Shown here piece after piece: positions 41,688-50,564 of a DNA stretch of 64,000 nucleotides (positions within the stretch are counted from its first letter, which is position 1; every line of letters starts with the position of its first letter). Below the pieces are notes generated by a model, which had not been told where the DNA came from, did not search any database, and saw only the letters and a list, made by a program, of their open reading frames with translations. The position numbers were made by a program, and so were the translations under genes. The DNA comes from a virus, in the IMG/VR virus record IMGVR_UViG_3300027983_001732, positions 1-64,000 of that record. One strand, 5' to 3'.

Positions 41688-42223
41688 GAATGTTTAAGCA
41701 CAATGGATTGAACTTAACAAAATTGCAAAGAGAAGATCTTTCTTTGTTGTTAGATCTGAAATCTGAGAGTTGGGAGACAACACATCATATTACAATTGCA
41801 ACAATGGAAGATCAGGTTCGATGGTTCGAGTCTCTTGATAAAGATGTGCATTCACCTTGTAGCCTTGTTCTTATGGCTTGTGATAAAGAAAATTCAAAAA
41901 TCGGAATATTCAAAATTTCCAGTGTTGATTGGGTGAATCGAACAGCGGACGTGGCATGGGATATTTTCAAGCCTCATCGTGGCAATGGATTCGGTAAATC
42001 ATTAGTCGCCGCTGGGTCAACATTCTGTTTTCAGATTTTGAATCTTTGGCGTTTGAATTGTGAAATCTTAGAAACAAATACCGTTTCTCAGAAGTGTGCA
42101 TTTTCAGCCGGGTTCGAAAAAGAAGGTGTCAAAAAAGAATCGGTGATCAAGCTTGGATCTTATGTGGATTCAGGAATTTATGGATTGTTGGCAGAAAACT
42201 TCATCGCTTTACATCCATTGTAG
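41681..42223 (+). CDS. GNAT-family N-acetyltransferase
   Basis: A 180-residue RimJ/RimL-like acetyltransferase. The acetyl-CoA site is HRGNGFGKSLV (about residues 100-110), preceded by ADVAWDIF and followed by NLWRLNCEILETN and SAGFEKEGVKKE, as in the family. It is directly downstream of the sugar aminotransferase and translationally coupled, so N-acetylation of an amino-sugar is the likely role. Confidence 0.87.
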   Translation: MVRMFKHNGLNLTKLQREDLSLLLDLKSESWETTHHITIATMEDQVRWFESLDKDVHSPCSLVLMACDKENSKIGIFKISSVDWVNRTADVAWDIFKPHRGNGFGKSLVAAGSTFCFQILNLWRLNCEILETNTVSQKCAFSAGFEKEGVKKESVIKLGSYVDSGIYGLLAENFIALHPL

Positions 42224-42258
42224 AATTAAGTATGATGCAATATTTACTGGAGCCAGAA

Positions 42259-42738
42259 ATGATTGTTTTGAAAAAAATTATCTCGGGGGCACAGTCGGGG
42301 GCTGATTTAGCGGCATTAGAGGTCGCAAAGAAGTTTGGATATGAAACTGGCGGAGTCATGCCTTTTGGTTACAAAACTCTTGAAGGGTTTAAACCTCAGT
42401 ATAAAGAGATGTACGGATTGACAGCCCATTCTTCCTCTAGTTATACCCCTCGTACTCGCCAGAATGTGAAGGATTCTGATGGCACTATCCGATTTGCATA
42501 CAATTTTGAATCTCGTGGCGAGATTTGTACGTTGAAAGCCATAGAATATTACAAAAAACCTCATTTAAATGTGGATTTAAATGATGTTCTTCCGATTTTT
42601 ACCGTTACAGACTGGATTTTGTGCCATAGAATAGAAGTGTTGAATATCGCAGGAAACTCCGAACAAACTTCTCCGGGCACTCATGAAGCCACAACTTGTT
42701 ACTTAGAAAGTCTTTTTCAAGCTTTAAAGGACAATTAA
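42259..42738 (+). CDS. putative molybdenum carrier/DprA-like Rossmann protein
   Basis: Read from the ATG at 42259, six bases after GGAG, the product is 159 residues; the frame extends upstream but lacks a better start. It begins KKIISGAQSGADLAAL, close to the ISGGQTGxDxAAL motif of the putative molybdenum-carrier/LOG-like Rossmann proteins, with GYKTLEGF and TSPGTHEATTCYLE further on. The family binds nucleotides or small molecules, but function is unknown. A family 2 repeat with a terminator-like hairpin starts just after the stop. Confidence 0.75.
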   Translation: MIVLKKIISGAQSGADLAALEVAKKFGYETGGVMPFGYKTLEGFKPQYKEMYGLTAHSSSSYTPRTRQNVKDSDGTIRFAYNFESRGEICTLKAIEYYKKPHLNVDLNDVLPIFTVTDWILCHRIEVLNIAGNSEQTSPGTHEATTCYLESLFQALKDN

Positions 42739-42740
42739 CC

Positions 42741-42772
42741 CAGATCGCTGGGTATTCCCGGCTTTATGGCAC
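42741..42772 (+). repeat. solitary repeat, family 2
   Basis: A 32-base copy: CAGATCGCTGGGTATTCCC, then GGCTTTATGGCAC. It lacks the first GTG of other copies. GCTGGG and CCCGGC pair around TATT and are followed by TTTAT. It starts two bases after the stop at 42738 and overlaps possible start codons of the next gene. Confidence 0.75.
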
Positions 42773-42783
42773 ATGGAACACGG

Positions 42784-43356
42784 ATGAATATGAACGAATT
42801 AGAAAAAAAATTGATTGTGTTAAGAGGGCTTCCGTGGACAGGCAAAAGTTATCGAGCAAAACAGTTGCTTGAAGAAGCTGCAAAGGATGGAATCCAAGGG
42901 TTGATTTTTTCAACTGATGATTATTGGCATCAGGTCAACTATCCTGACAAGCCTGATGAATATTCTTTCAACCCAAGATTTTTGGCTTATGCTCACAAGT
43001 GGAATCAACTTCGAGCACACCGTGCCATTGATATTGGCGAAAAGCTCATCATTATTGACAACACTAATACTGTTGCTTCCGAGTTTTGTTGCGGATATGC
43101 AAAATATGCTCACTTTCAGGATTACAAAATTTGTATTGAAGAGCCTACGTCAGAGCGGTGGCTTGAAATACGTGAAATATTGAAAAACAAACGAGCAAAC
43201 AAAAAGTTGCTAAAAAATTGGGCTGTTACACTTGCTGAAGGAAGCAAGGGAATTCACAATGTTCCATTTTTTGCCATTGAACGAATGATGTGGAGATGGG
43301 AAAATAATTTAGATCCAGATTTTATATTAAACAATTGCAAGGAACTGCATACATAA
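42784..43356 (+). CDS. P-loop kinase of the polynucleotide kinase/N4BP2-like type
   Basis: The protein (about 190 residues; the ATG at 42784 or 42790 is likely, one at 42766 lies in the repeat) has Walker A GLPWTGKSYRA, then STDDYW and IIDNTNTVASE. This is the pattern of the AAA/polynucleotide kinase-like family (zeta toxin, N4BP2, T4 PNK 5'-kinase). It lacks a phosphatase domain, unlike the gene at 54315. It could phosphorylate nucleic acid ends or a small molecule. Confidence 0.75.
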   Translation: MNMNELEKKLIVLRGLPWTGKSYRAKQLLEEAAKDGIQGLIFSTDDYWHQVNYPDKPDEYSFNPRFLAYAHKWNQLRAHRAIDIGEKLIIIDNTNTVASEFCCGYAKYAHFQDYKICIEEPTSERWLEIREILKNKRANKKLLKNWAVTLAEGSKGIHNVPFFAIERMMWRWENNLDPDFILNNCKELHT

Positions 43357-43373
43357 TCAAAAACACCATTTAC

Positions 43374-44087
43374 ATGAAGTGTATGATTATGTCAGGAAAG
43401 CCTAAATATAAAATCACTAAAGAGTTTCTTCATATAAATTATATTGATGAAAATAAATCAACTATTGATATTGCGTTGATGATCGGATGTTCTGTTAATA
43501 CAGTAAATTTTTGGATTAAAAAACATGATCTGAAGATGCGAGGAAAAGGGACTCATCGGATAAAGAATATTGTTGGCAAAGAATTTAACAACTGGACTGT
43601 TTTAAGTCGTGTTGAAAGTGATCCAAAAACTAAATGTTCAATATGGTTGTGTCGTTGTAAATGTGGTGTTGAAAAAACTGTCCATTATGGAGCTTTGACA
43701 ACAGGACAACGTAAACAGTGTAGAAAATGTTCTGCACTATCTCAGAGATCAAAAGACGCACTAACTTTTACATTTTGGAACAAAATAATTCAAGGAGCAC
43801 AACAACGTAACTTGTTGTTTGACATCACTCGTGAATATGCTTATGATTTGTTTTTAGAACAAGGTGAAAAATGTTCACTAACTGGTTTGGATTTAACCTT
43901 TTCAGATACAACTATAAGTTTTAACGGAACTGCATCTTTAGACAGAAAAGATTCTAAATTTGGATATACCAAAGACAATATCCAATGGGTGCATAAAGAT
44001 GTAAATAGAATGAAGTGGAAGCATAAAGAATTGTATTTTGTTGATTTGTGTAGAATTGTTGTTCAACATTATGACCAAAAGTTTTAG
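43374..44087 (+). CDS. HNH endonuclease, homing-type
   Basis: About 237 residues (the start is one of three ATGs at 43374-43389). The N-terminus has a helix-turn-helix-like segment (STIDIALMIGCSVNTVNFWIKK). Then CRCKCGVEKTV and CRKCSAL form a zinc-like AP2/HNH-associated module. The C-terminal part ASLDRKDSKFGYTKDNIQWV, then VNRMKWKH, is a classical HNH homing-endonuclease signature. Such genes are free-standing selfish nucleases in phages. It separates the PNK-like gene from the transporter locus. Confidence 0.85.
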   Translation: MKCMIMSGKPKYKITKEFLHINYIDENKSTIDIALMIGCSVNTVNFWIKKHDLKMRGKGTHRIKNIVGKEFNNWTVLSRVESDPKTKCSIWLCRCKCGVEKTVHYGALTTGQRKQCRKCSALSQRSKDALTFTFWNKIIQGAQQRNLLFDITREYAYDLFLEQGEKCSLTGLDLTFSDTTISFNGTASLDRKDSKFGYTKDNIQWVHKDVNRMKWKHKELYFVDLCRIVVQHYDQKF

Positions 44088-44097
44088 GAGACATGAC

Positions 44098-45939
44098 ATG
44101 AAATTGCGTTTAACTCTGGCGGCTATTCTTGTGATGGTCGTTTCGACCGTACAAGCTCAGCAACAAACATTTGAATCTTTGGTTGGCAAAGTTGATACAG
44201 GACCAGTGTCGCCTGATCCAATTGTACAAGTTCCGTTCATCACATGGGGCGGCGATGTTTCTACGTTCGTTGCCAACGGGGGACTGATTACAAATCCTAA
44301 TTCCATTTATGGAAAATCAGGATTGAATTTCAAGCTGGTCCCCGGCGATGATTTTCAACAACAAGTGCGAGACTATATCTCAGGCAAAAGTCCATATCTT
44401 CGTGGCACATACCATATGGTGTCCTTGGCATCTGAAATAATGAACAAGGATGCTCGTACAAAACCTGTAATGATTATGCAGCTTACGTGGAGCCTTGGAG
44501 ATCATCTTGTTTCTCGTGAAGGTATTAAAACAATCAATGATCTCAAAGGAAAAAAGATTTGCCTTCAACAAGGCGGACCACACATAGGACTTATTGATGA
44601 TTCTCTCAAAGCGGCGGCTTTGCAATGGTCTGACATTACTGTGGTTTGGGTTAAAAATTTGACTGGCGAAGAAAGCCCAGCGGCAATGTTTCGAAAAGAT
44701 CAAAGTATTGATGCCTGCTGTGTTATTTCTCCTGATATGATTGGTTTAACTTCTGGACTTGAATCTGTTGGTTCTGGAAGCGAAGGAACAATCAAAGGTG
44801 CTCACGTTGTGAATTCAACTGCATCTATGAGTCGTTCGATTGCGGATGTTTATATTGTTCGCAGCGATTATTTTGCCAGCAACAAGAATGATGTTGAAAA
44901 ATTTGTTGTCGGCTATCTTAAAGCCACAGAAGAACTGATGAAAGGCAAAGAAGCTTACGACAGCGGGCGTGGTCAATCTCCTTCATATGTTGCGTCTTTG
45001 AAAATGGCACAAACCATTTATGGAGCAGCAGTTCTTCCAACAATTGAAGAAGATGCTCATGGTCTGGTGTCTGATGCAAATTTTGTACGCATCCCCGGCA
45101 ACGAAATTTTCTTCAACGATGAAAATAATTTGACTGGTTTTGCATCACGTCAAACAGCAACGCTTGATTTGGCGGTTCAATTGGGATATGTGACTCAAAA
45201 GCTTGGATTTTCAAAAGCTGATTGGGATTACAAAAAGATTTCTGAAGAAGTCGGAGCTCCATATGTTTCACCAGTTTATTCAAAGGGTCGTATCAAAGCA
45301 GAAGTTACTGACTTCGGCGAAGACCTTGATAGCAGCACAATCTTTTCGTTTGAGATCCAGTTTAAACCAGAGCAGACAACTTTTCCTGCTGAAACATATG
45401 CTGCCGATTTCAAACGTTATCTGGAATCATCAGCAACATTTGCCAATGCGGCTGTTATAATTGAAGGACATTCTGATCCAACTTTGGCATTACAACATTT
45501 CTTTTGGGCGTCTAAAGCCAAAGGATTAATTACCGGCGAATCTGGAAATTACAAGTTCCGTGGTCAGAATCTTGATTTGGCTGATACTGGTTCTGTAGTT
45601 CAAGCCATTCAAAACGAAAATCTTGCTGGTCAAAAACGCAAAGATAACGGTGGTCAGATTGTTGAAATCCCTGACCCAAAGATCACTGTAGCAGCCGCAC
45701 TGACATTGAGTCGCTCTCGTGCAGAGTCTGTTAAAAAGGCAATTGAAGATTTTGCTAAAGAAAGCAAAATCCAGTTTGATATTTCTCAGTCTTTGCCGAA
45801 TGGCGTTGGAATTTCTTCGCCTGTCAATGCTCGTCCAAGAAACATGCAGCAAGCACAAGAGAACATGCGAGTCGTCTTCCGAGTGGTTCGGGTAAAGGCA
45901 GAAGCAATTTCCGCTGACGACTTCAATTTTGACAAGTAG
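44098..45939 (+). CDS. NMT1-like substrate-binding protein fused to an OmpA-like domain
   Basis: Read from the ATG at 44098, eight bases after GGAG, the product is 613 residues. It opens with a signal peptide (MKLRLTLAAILVMVVST...AQA). Residues ~35-390 follow the NMT1/THI5 or SsuA-type periplasmic binding fold (FITWGGDVSTFVANGG, DLKGKKICLQQGGP, VVNSTASMSRSIADVYIV). The last ~150 residues are OmpA-like: IIEGHSDP, then LSRSRAESVKKAI and a final QENMRVVFR. It would bind a substrate in the periplasm and attach to peptidoglycan. A terminator follows, so it is more highly expressed than the downstream genes. Confidence 0.8.
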   Translation: MKLRLTLAAILVMVVSTVQAQQQTFESLVGKVDTGPVSPDPIVQVPFITWGGDVSTFVANGGLITNPNSIYGKSGLNFKLVPGDDFQQQVRDYISGKSPYLRGTYHMVSLASEIMNKDARTKPVMIMQLTWSLGDHLVSREGIKTINDLKGKKICLQQGGPHIGLIDDSLKAAALQWSDITVVWVKNLTGEESPAAMFRKDQSIDACCVISPDMIGLTSGLESVGSGSEGTIKGAHVVNSTASMSRSIADVYIVRSDYFASNKNDVEKFVVGYLKATEELMKGKEAYDSGRGQSPSYVASLKMAQTIYGAAVLPTIEEDAHGLVSDANFVRIPGNEIFFNDENNLTGFASRQTATLDLAVQLGYVTQKLGFSKADWDYKKISEEVGAPYVSPVYSKGRIKAEVTDFGEDLDSSTIFSFEIQFKPEQTTFPAETYAADFKRYLESSATFANAAVIIEGHSDPTLALQHFFWASKAKGLITGESGNYKFRGQNLDLADTGSVVQAIQNENLAGQKRKDNGGQIVEIPDPKITVAAALTLSRSRAESVKKAIEDFAKESKIQFDISQSLPNGVGISSPVNARPRNMQQAQENMRVVFRVVRVKAEAISADDFNFDK

Positions 45940-45951
45940 CAGTTATCTTCC

Positions 45952-46010
45952 CACCTCTATACCGACACTCTTGTCCGTCAATGAGAGACCGGTGTAGAGG
46001 TGTATTTTTT
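45952..46010 (+). terminator. intrinsic terminator within the transporter locus
   Basis: A 13-bp stem (CACCTCTATACCG with CGGTGTAGAGGTG, one wobble pair) with a long loop, followed by TATTTTTT. It probably lets only part of the transcript through to the downstream genes. Confidence 0.75.
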
Positions 46011-46021
46011 GGAGCAATCAA

Positions 46022-46399
46022 GTGAAGAAAAAAAAGTATATTCTCTATGGAATTGGAGTGTTGCTGTTTCTGTTGGTGTGTGTAAAAGGGTGCCTTTCAA
46101 TTGGCAGCATTACTTACTCTGATGGAGAGCGAACAGGAACTATTACTAAGTTCAGCCACAAAGGTCTTATTGTAAAGACTTGGGAAGGCGAACTGAATAT
46201 GGGCGGATTGGAAGTTGGCGGAAAATCAACAACATGGACATTTTCTGTAGATGATCAAGCAATCGTGGAAAAGATTCAAAAATCACAACGTATAGGCGGA
46301 TACTGGACATTAAAGTACCGTCAGCAATTATTCCAGCAAAGCTGGAAAGGTTCTACGGAGTATTTCATCACCGATGTCATTAAAGCTGAAAAGGAATAA
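46022..46399 (+). CDS. membrane-anchored small protein
   Basis: A 125-residue protein with a GTG start after TTTGGAGC. MKKKKYILYGIGVLLFLLV is a signal anchor. The outer part has YSDGERTGTITKFSHKG, then KTWEGELNMGG and STEYFITDV. This YSxGxRxGxIxKFSxKG...KTWEGEL pattern is shared by a widespread unnamed bacterial family. It lies between the first substrate-binding gene and the VWA gene. Function unknown. Confidence 0.7.
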   Translation: MKKKKYILYGIGVLLFLLVCVKGCLSIGSITYSDGERTGTITKFSHKGLIVKTWEGELNMGGLEVGGKSTTWTFSVDDQAIVEKIQKSQRIGGYWTLKYRQQLFQQSWKGSTEYFITDVIKAEKE

Positions 46400-46401
46400 T
46401 T

Positions 46402-47313
46402 ATGAATAAGTTCATTACATTTGTTCTGTTGACTCTCGCCTTTACGAGAACCGTTGTTGCTGATGATTATATCGTTATTGTGATTGATACATCCGGCAGC
46501 ATGGAAGACAAAATGAGAAGTGTTGACAAAACACGCATGAATGTCGCACAAGATGCTTTAATTGGTGTTTTGTCAAAGATTCCTTCTACAACAAAAGTTG
46601 GAATTCTGACTTTCAATGGATGGGTTTATGATATTCAAAATGTTGATCGTGAAGAGTTAGTGACGGCAATCCGTTCAACAAGTCCAAGTGGCGGTACTCC
46701 TCTGTACCAATTCATAAGTGATGGTGCGACCAGACTTTTGGAGGAACGTGAGAAACAAGGAAACATCGGAAGTTATAAGTTGCTGGTCGTAACTGATGGT
46801 GCTGCCAGCGACAACTATCTGAATGAAGATAGTTTTTTTGGGGATGACAGTGAAAAGCCCGGTGTGCTGAAAGATATTTTGAATAGATCAATTGCCGTTG
46901 ATGCCATTGGTTTGGATATCGCCGAAGATCATGCTTTGGCAACTCAAATAAATGGAATTTACATGCGTGGTGATGATCCAGAATCATTGAGCAAGGCGAT
47001 TACGAAATCTGTCGCTGAAGTTGGATTCGGAACAAATCAAGATGCTTCCGATGAATCATTCAAAGAGATTTCTGAATTGCCAGAAGGATTTGTATTGGCT
47101 TCTTTGAAAGGATTGACAACTTTCTCTAATCAGCCAATCGGACGAAAATCACCAGTAGAAGTTGTCCAAGAAGACGGAACAATAATTATTGTTCCTAATC
47201 CAGCAAATGTGGAAAAAGGTGGTTTTACATTTTTAATTATGTCTATCTTCTCTTTTGTTATTGTGCTTGTTTTGTTTGTAGCGTTTGTTGCTAACAAGTC
47301 TGGGGGTCGCTAA
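46402..47313 (+). CDS. VWA-domain protein with signal peptide and C-terminal membrane helix
   Basis: A 303-residue protein. MNKFITFVLLTLAFTRTVVA is a signal peptide. The von Willebrand A domain follows at once, with the MIDAS residues DTSGSM, the loop Thr in GGTPLY and the Asp in VTDGAASD. A linker of ~60 residues follows, then one membrane helix (TFLIMSIFSFVIVLVLFV) near the end. The domain would face the periplasm and bind a metal-dependent protein partner. It is two bases downstream of the small membrane protein gene. Its role in the transporter locus is unknown. Confidence 0.88.
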   Translation: MNKFITFVLLTLAFTRTVVADDYIVIVIDTSGSMEDKMRSVDKTRMNVAQDALIGVLSKIPSTTKVGILTFNGWVYDIQNVDREELVTAIRSTSPSGGTPLYQFISDGATRLLEEREKQGNIGSYKLLVVTDGAASDNYLNEDSFFGDDSEKPGVLKDILNRSIAVDAIGLDIAEDHALATQINGIYMRGDDPESLSKAITKSVAEVGFGTNQDASDESFKEISELPEGFVLASLKGLTTFSNQPIGRKSPVEVVQEDGTIIIVPNPANVEKGGFTFLIMSIFSFVIVLVLFVAFVANKSGGR

Positions 47314-47314
47314 A

Positions 47315-48865
47315 ATGGACGAAAAGACAGCGATGACAAAAAGTCGCATTGCGGCGATGCTGTTTATTTGGTTTTCTCTTCTTGGTGTTGTATTGTTTGC
47401 TTGGAAATTTTGGGTTCATCCACAACAACAAGCTGCTAAACAACAAGCTGCTGAACAAGAACACAAAAATACCATTGAAAAAACAAGTGCTCCTTCACGT
47501 TTCAAACATACTGTTAATTTTGCTGTTGATTCATTTTCTGGATATGCGGCGATTCGCAGTAGTGCGTTTCGAGATGAAAATGCAAAATTTGGAATCAAGA
47601 TCGAGTTGACAGATGATGGAGCCAACTACCAGCAACGCTTGAAAAAATTGGCAAGCGGCGAGTTGGACATGGCAGTGTTCACAATTGACGCCTTGATGAA
47701 GTCTTCCGCTGAATATAAAGATATTCCGGCGACCATTGTGGCTTTAATTGACGAAACAAAAGGCGCCGATGCAATGGTTGCATCAAAACAAAAATTTCCG
47801 AACATCGACGCTTTGAATTCTAGTGGTTTAAAGATTGTGTGTGCTCAAGACTCGCCTTCAGAAACATTGACACGAGTTATCATGACACACTTCAATTTAG
47901 ATAATCTTCCAGAAAATCCATTTCAGTTTATGGATAGTGTTGATGCGGTTTATCAAGAATACCAGAAAACAAAGCCCGGCGACAACAAGGTATTTGTTCT
48001 ATGGGAACCATACGTCAGTAAAATAGTCGATAATCCTGATTATCATGTTTTGGTTGACAGCAGTAAATTTCGAGGGTACATCGTTGATGTTATTGTGGCT
48101 CGTCGTGGCTTTCTTGTACAAAATGAAGCTCTCGTTGAAAACGTGGTCAAGTCGTATTTGAAGTCGATGTTTGATAGTCGCAACAACATGGTGGATCTTG
48201 TTTCTAATGATGCGAAACAAATTGGCACGCCTTTAAAGCCAGAACAAGCTCAAAAACTTGCTGAAAAAATTTGGTGGAAAAACACTCAAGAGAATTTTTC
48301 TCACTTCGGTTTAACAATTGGGAATAATATTCAACACATCGAAGAGATGAATTCAAACATTATGGATGTGTTGCTAAAAACCAATGCGATCACTTCTGAT
48401 CCAACTAATGGTCAGCCTAACTTATGGCATTACGATGGCATTATGCGAAAATTATTTGACACATCGTGGCATCCGGGTTTTGGACCAGAAATTATCAGAC
48501 AAGAGAAATCTCTGGCTGCTCTCTCTGACGAAGAGTGGAAAACATTAAAGCCAGTTGGCACACTTCAGGTTCCAAGGCTCGTGTTTGCTCGTGGCGGAAG
48601 CAAGCTAAATGATAGTAGTTTTTCTACTCTTGATAAACTTGTGGAAAGCTTGAAATCGTGGCCGCAATTTTATTTGCTGGTTCAAGGCAATCATGCGTCA
48701 AATGGAGACGCTGAAGCGAATAAAATTCTGGCTGAATCAAGAGCTACAACGGCTGTGGATTATTTGGTTAGCAAGGGTGTTGATATTTCTAGGATTCACA
48801 TTGAAATATCTAAACCAAATGGCTCAACAACTGTTGCATTTGTTCTTGGGGAACTTCCTTATTAA
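47315..48865 (+). CDS. NMT1-like substrate-binding protein with membrane anchor and OmpA-like end
   Basis: The start is the ATG at 47315, two bases after the VWA stop and after a GGGGG site; the product is 516 residues. A signal anchor is at residues ~11-32 (IAAMLFIWFSLLGVVLF). A linker with QQAAKQQAAEQE follows. The substrate-binding domain has VNFAVDSFSGYAAI, LASGELDMAVFT and SGLKIVCAQDSPSE. The last ~100 residues are OmpA-like (LVQGNHASNGDAEANKIL, then ESRATTAVDYL). It is a second, diverged copy of the 44098 gene product. Confidence 0.78.
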   Translation: MDEKTAMTKSRIAAMLFIWFSLLGVVLFAWKFWVHPQQQAAKQQAAEQEHKNTIEKTSAPSRFKHTVNFAVDSFSGYAAIRSSAFRDENAKFGIKIELTDDGANYQQRLKKLASGELDMAVFTIDALMKSSAEYKDIPATIVALIDETKGADAMVASKQKFPNIDALNSSGLKIVCAQDSPSETLTRVIMTHFNLDNLPENPFQFMDSVDAVYQEYQKTKPGDNKVFVLWEPYVSKIVDNPDYHVLVDSSKFRGYIVDVIVARRGFLVQNEALVENVVKSYLKSMFDSRNNMVDLVSNDAKQIGTPLKPEQAQKLAEKIWWKNTQENFSHFGLTIGNNIQHIEEMNSNIMDVLLKTNAITSDPTNGQPNLWHYDGIMRKLFDTSWHPGFGPEIIRQEKSLAALSDEEWKTLKPVGTLQVPRLVFARGGSKLNDSSFSTLDKLVESLKSWPQFYLLVQGNHASNGDAEANKILAESRATTAVDYLVSKGVDISRIHIEISKPNGSTTVAFVLGELPY

Positions 48866-49648
48866 ATGTGGAAGAATTACGAAAACATCCTTCAGAATGA
48901 TGGTCGGGATTCGTCAATGAAAGATTTGCAAAAACAAATTTTGTTAGAATTGTTAATCACACCGGCTACTGTGTTGCCTACTTTGATTGGCGGCAGTATT
49001 CTGTTACTTTCTCCTATGTTTGGCGGATACACTGCTTTCTTTGGTTTTGTTGGGTTGCTTATTGGATTTGGTTCATTTCTCACAAATCTTGTATTTAACT
49101 TAAAAACAATAAGCAATCGTGCTCTGAATCAATGGAATGCACAACAAACCAAGGATCGTGAACGATTGCTTGATTCCCTCGACAGGAAGCTTCAGAAAAC
49201 AGAAAGTGATCGTGACGAAAACGTCTTTCGTAATTTGCGAGTTTTGTATAAGTCTTTCAGCGGAGATGTGGTTGGAGGCAAACTGAGTGATCATGTCCCT
49301 TCACAGATGTTGGATTCGATTGATGACATTTTCAAAACATGTATTGAAAAATTGCAAAGATCGTATGAGATACACAAAACTGCTAATACTATGACTGGCA
49401 AATTAAAAAAAGATTTGCAAAATCAGAGAGACAATGTGGTCTCAGAAGTTGAGACAAGTGTTCTTGAACTGTCCAGTGTGATCAACGAAGTTCGGGCATT
49501 AAAATTTAAGAACGAAACAAACGATCTTCGTAGGTTGCAAAGCAGATTGTCATCTCAATTAGAAGTCGCCAAAGCGACAGAAGAGGGAATGGCTTCGATC
49601 ATGCGTGATGATCAGCGAATTGAAGAAACGCTCAAGGAATACGAGTAA
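48866..49648 (+). CDS. membrane protein with long coiled coil
   Basis: A 260-residue protein starting next to the previous stop. Residues ~27-75 form two hydrophobic helices (ELLITPATVLPTLIGGSILLL and GFVGLLIGFGSFLTNLVF). The remaining ~180 residues are charged and helical with heptad rhythm. It has no enzyme motif. The layout (membrane hairpin plus coiled coil) and position before the PspA-like gene suggest an envelope-attached structural partner of the transporter locus. Confidence 0.7.
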   Translation: MWKNYENILQNDGRDSSMKDLQKQILLELLITPATVLPTLIGGSILLLSPMFGGYTAFFGFVGLLIGFGSFLTNLVFNLKTISNRALNQWNAQQTKDRERLLDSLDRKLQKTESDRDENVFRNLRVLYKSFSGDVVGGKLSDHVPSQMLDSIDDIFKTCIEKLQRSYEIHKTANTMTGKLKKDLQNQRDNVVSEVETSVLELSSVINEVRALKFKNETNDLRRLQSRLSSQLEVAKATEEGMASIMRDDQRIEETLKEYE

Positions 49649-49717
49649 ACAACCTTTACTAAACACGTTTTATGCCCTAAAATACAGTACTAAAACAATC
49701 CCTCAACTAAGGATAAA

Positions 49718-50515
49718 ATGATGTATCGATTGATCAGAGCTTTCTGGTATCTGGTGACTGGTCGTTTTCAAGCAGCGGCAGATTCACTTCAAAGTAACAA
49801 ACATGTCATGACTGCCACTTATGACAAATCAATCACCAAAGGGGCCGAAAGATTCAACACTGTTCGCAACGCTGTCGCTCAGTTGATGGCGATTGAGAAC
49901 ACTCGCATTCAAGATATCAAAGATCTCAACGGCACTTCTGAGAAGCTTGCGAAAATTAAAGCTGGTTCTCAAGTTGCGATGCAGAAGCGAATCGATGCCT
50001 TGAGGAATTCTGGAAAGACTAAAGAAGAAATCCAACAAGATCCAGAATTCATCAAACACTCTGGAAATTACAAGGATGCTTCCAGTAGTCTTGATCAGAC
50101 TACACAGCAGATTCACGACAAAGAAGAAGACCTCAAAGAGAGATCTAAGCAGATCGCTCAGTACAAGCTCGAACTTCAGGCGATGCAGAAGAATCAGGAA
50201 AAACTCAGGGAAGAGAAAAGCGAAGCTGTTGCCGATGTCGCTATCGCTCAACAAGCTCAGCAAATCGCTGATGTTCTCGGTGGAATTGCAGAAGACACAA
50301 CTGACAAAGATTTGCAGGCAGTGCGGGAAGCTCGCAAACAGGCACAAGCCAAAGCAAAAATTACAACTGAATTGTCTGGCAACGATGCACATCTCGCTGA
50401 AAACGAATACTTGCAACTCGCAAGCAGCAGTAATACAGATAAAGAGCTTGACAATTTGTTGAACTGGGGCGAAGAGACATCTTCAAAAATGGAAGATGCT
50501 AAGCTACACGAATAA
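49718..50515 (+). CDS. PspA/IM30-like coiled-coil protein
   Basis: A 265-residue protein with AAGG at 49708 before the ATG. The amphipathic N-terminus (MMYRLIRAFWYLVTGRF) is typical of membrane-binding helix 0 of PspA/Vipp1-like proteins. Residues ~30-200 are long helices (AQLMAIENTRIQDIKDLNG; LKERSKQIAQYKLELQAMQ). It would bind the inner membrane face and protect or remodel it. In this locus it could support the transporter. Its exact family assignment is by shape, not by a catalytic motif. Confidence 0.7.
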   Translation: MMYRLIRAFWYLVTGRFQAAADSLQSNKHVMTATYDKSITKGAERFNTVRNAVAQLMAIENTRIQDIKDLNGTSEKLAKIKAGSQVAMQKRIDALRNSGKTKEEIQQDPEFIKHSGNYKDASSSLDQTTQQIHDKEEDLKERSKQIAQYKLELQAMQKNQEKLREEKSEAVADVAIAQQAQQIADVLGGIAEDTTDKDLQAVREARKQAQAKAKITTELSGNDAHLAENEYLQLASSSNTDKELDNLLNWGEETSSKMEDAKLHE

Positions 50516-50564
50516 CTTGGCGATGTTCGCCAAGTTAATATTACTTAAATTTAGGAGAACTAAG

